The position numbers and the translations under genes are program-made. This document shows, piece by piece, positions 63,867 to 64,000 of a stretch of DNA of 64,000 bases (the stretch's first letter is position 1; every line of letters starts with the position of its first letter). The notes under the pieces are model-generated. The model did not search any database and was not told the DNA's origin. It saw nothing but the letters and a program-made list of their open reading frames with translations. This DNA comes from Saccharopolyspora erythraea (GTDB lineage: Bacteria; Actinomycetota; Actinomycetes; Mycobacteriales; Pseudonocardiaceae): positions 682,001 through 746,000 of the forward strand of contig NZ_CP054839.1 of assembly GCF_018141105.1 (NCBI RefSeq), written 5' to 3'.

Positions 63867-64000
63867 TCAGCGCCGCAGGGAGGAGGCCCGCGGTACGAGC
63901 ACCGGAGGCGGCACCGAGACTTCCGGTGCCGCCTCGCCGCGCGCCGGCCCGCGTCGCAACTCGGCCAGCAGCACAGACACCGCACCCTCCGCGGCCTGAC
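63867..64000 (-). CDS. LacI-family regulator, C-terminal end only
   Basis: The last 43 codons of a gene that continues beyond the right edge. The pattern A-V-S-V-L-L-A-E-L-R-R-G followed by V-L-V-P-R-A-S-S matches the C-terminus of LacI-type repressors. It ends 12 bases past the TauE stop on the opposite strand. It could be the regulator of the adjoining permease operon, whose upstream palindrome has a suitable central CG. Confidence 0.5.
   Translation of the reverse strand, partial: QAAEGAVSVLLAELRRGPARGEAAPEVSVPPPVLVPRASSLRR

Overview
The window is high-GC actinobacterial DNA with short overlaps between genes, many GTG starts, an XRE/DUF397 pair, a mycothiol-type (TIGR03086) protein and a sepH-serC-citA neighbourhood. 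The order SpoU methyltransferase, DUF2537, sepH, serC, citrate synthase 2 resembles the mycobacterial Rv0881-Rv0889c region. The spinosyn/mycinamicin-like sugar methyltransferases and the general style suggest the Pseudonocardiaceae, perhaps Saccharopolyspora; this assignment is inference. I see no rRNA, tRNA, CRISPR array, insertion sequence or prophage. One gene is cut by each edge (an aldehyde dehydrogenase at the left, a LacI-type regulator at the right).

Layout. 1-6011: a tightly coupled operon of a divergent aldehyde dehydrogenase, a ThDP enzyme, a small degenerate ketosynthase-like protein, a ketosynthase, a phosphatidylserine-decarboxylase-like enzyme and a guanidino-modifying enzyme. 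It looks like an orphan biosynthetic operon and is the best candidate for an undescribed system. 6042-9734: DUF2530/NCS2 permease and a MarR/MFS pair. 9932-10459: an acetyltransferase pseudogene, followed by an orphan IdeR-type iron box and a hairpin. 10861-14414: DUF998, then BlaI-type repressor, M56 peptidase, DsbA-like thioredoxin and CcdA. 14553-18321: superoxide dismutase, and a cobalamin riboswitch leading the btuFCD vitamin B12 importer. 18457-22408: GCS2-type ligase, aldo/keto reductase, Bcr/CflA efflux. 22552-30968: SpoU, DUF2537, P450/TetR, sepH, serC, a helical-repeat protein, citA.

31266-35914: urease operon ureABCFGD (no ureE; UreG has a His-rich tail). 35956-42177: TIGR03086 protein, TMEM175-type channel, pdxH, MFS, APC permease, aldose epimerase. 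42252-43699: a WhiJ-like XRE/DUF397 module with a small Cys-rich protein. 43754-46649: acyl-CoA dehydrogenase facing a TetR regulator and a PfkB kinase. 47400-48704: main citrate synthase. 48880-53447: a four-gene sugar-tailoring set (MycE-like and TylF-like O-methyltransferases, glycosyltransferase, P450) without any polyketide synthase in view. 53615-55683: NatAB-like ABC exporter. 55980-60130: glpD - TetR - alkyl-DHAP-synthase-like flavoprotein, the same trio as mycobacterial Rv2249c-Rv2251. 60478-63855: NCS2 permease, amidohydrolase and TauE exporter, probably purine or N-heterocycle salvage.

Between genes the strongest structure is a dispersed modular repeat found four times, each time between the 3' ends of convergent genes. 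There are also perfect palindromes of 54, 42 and 18 bp, a four-unit 27-bp tandem repeat, and several operator-like inverted repeats beside regulator genes.
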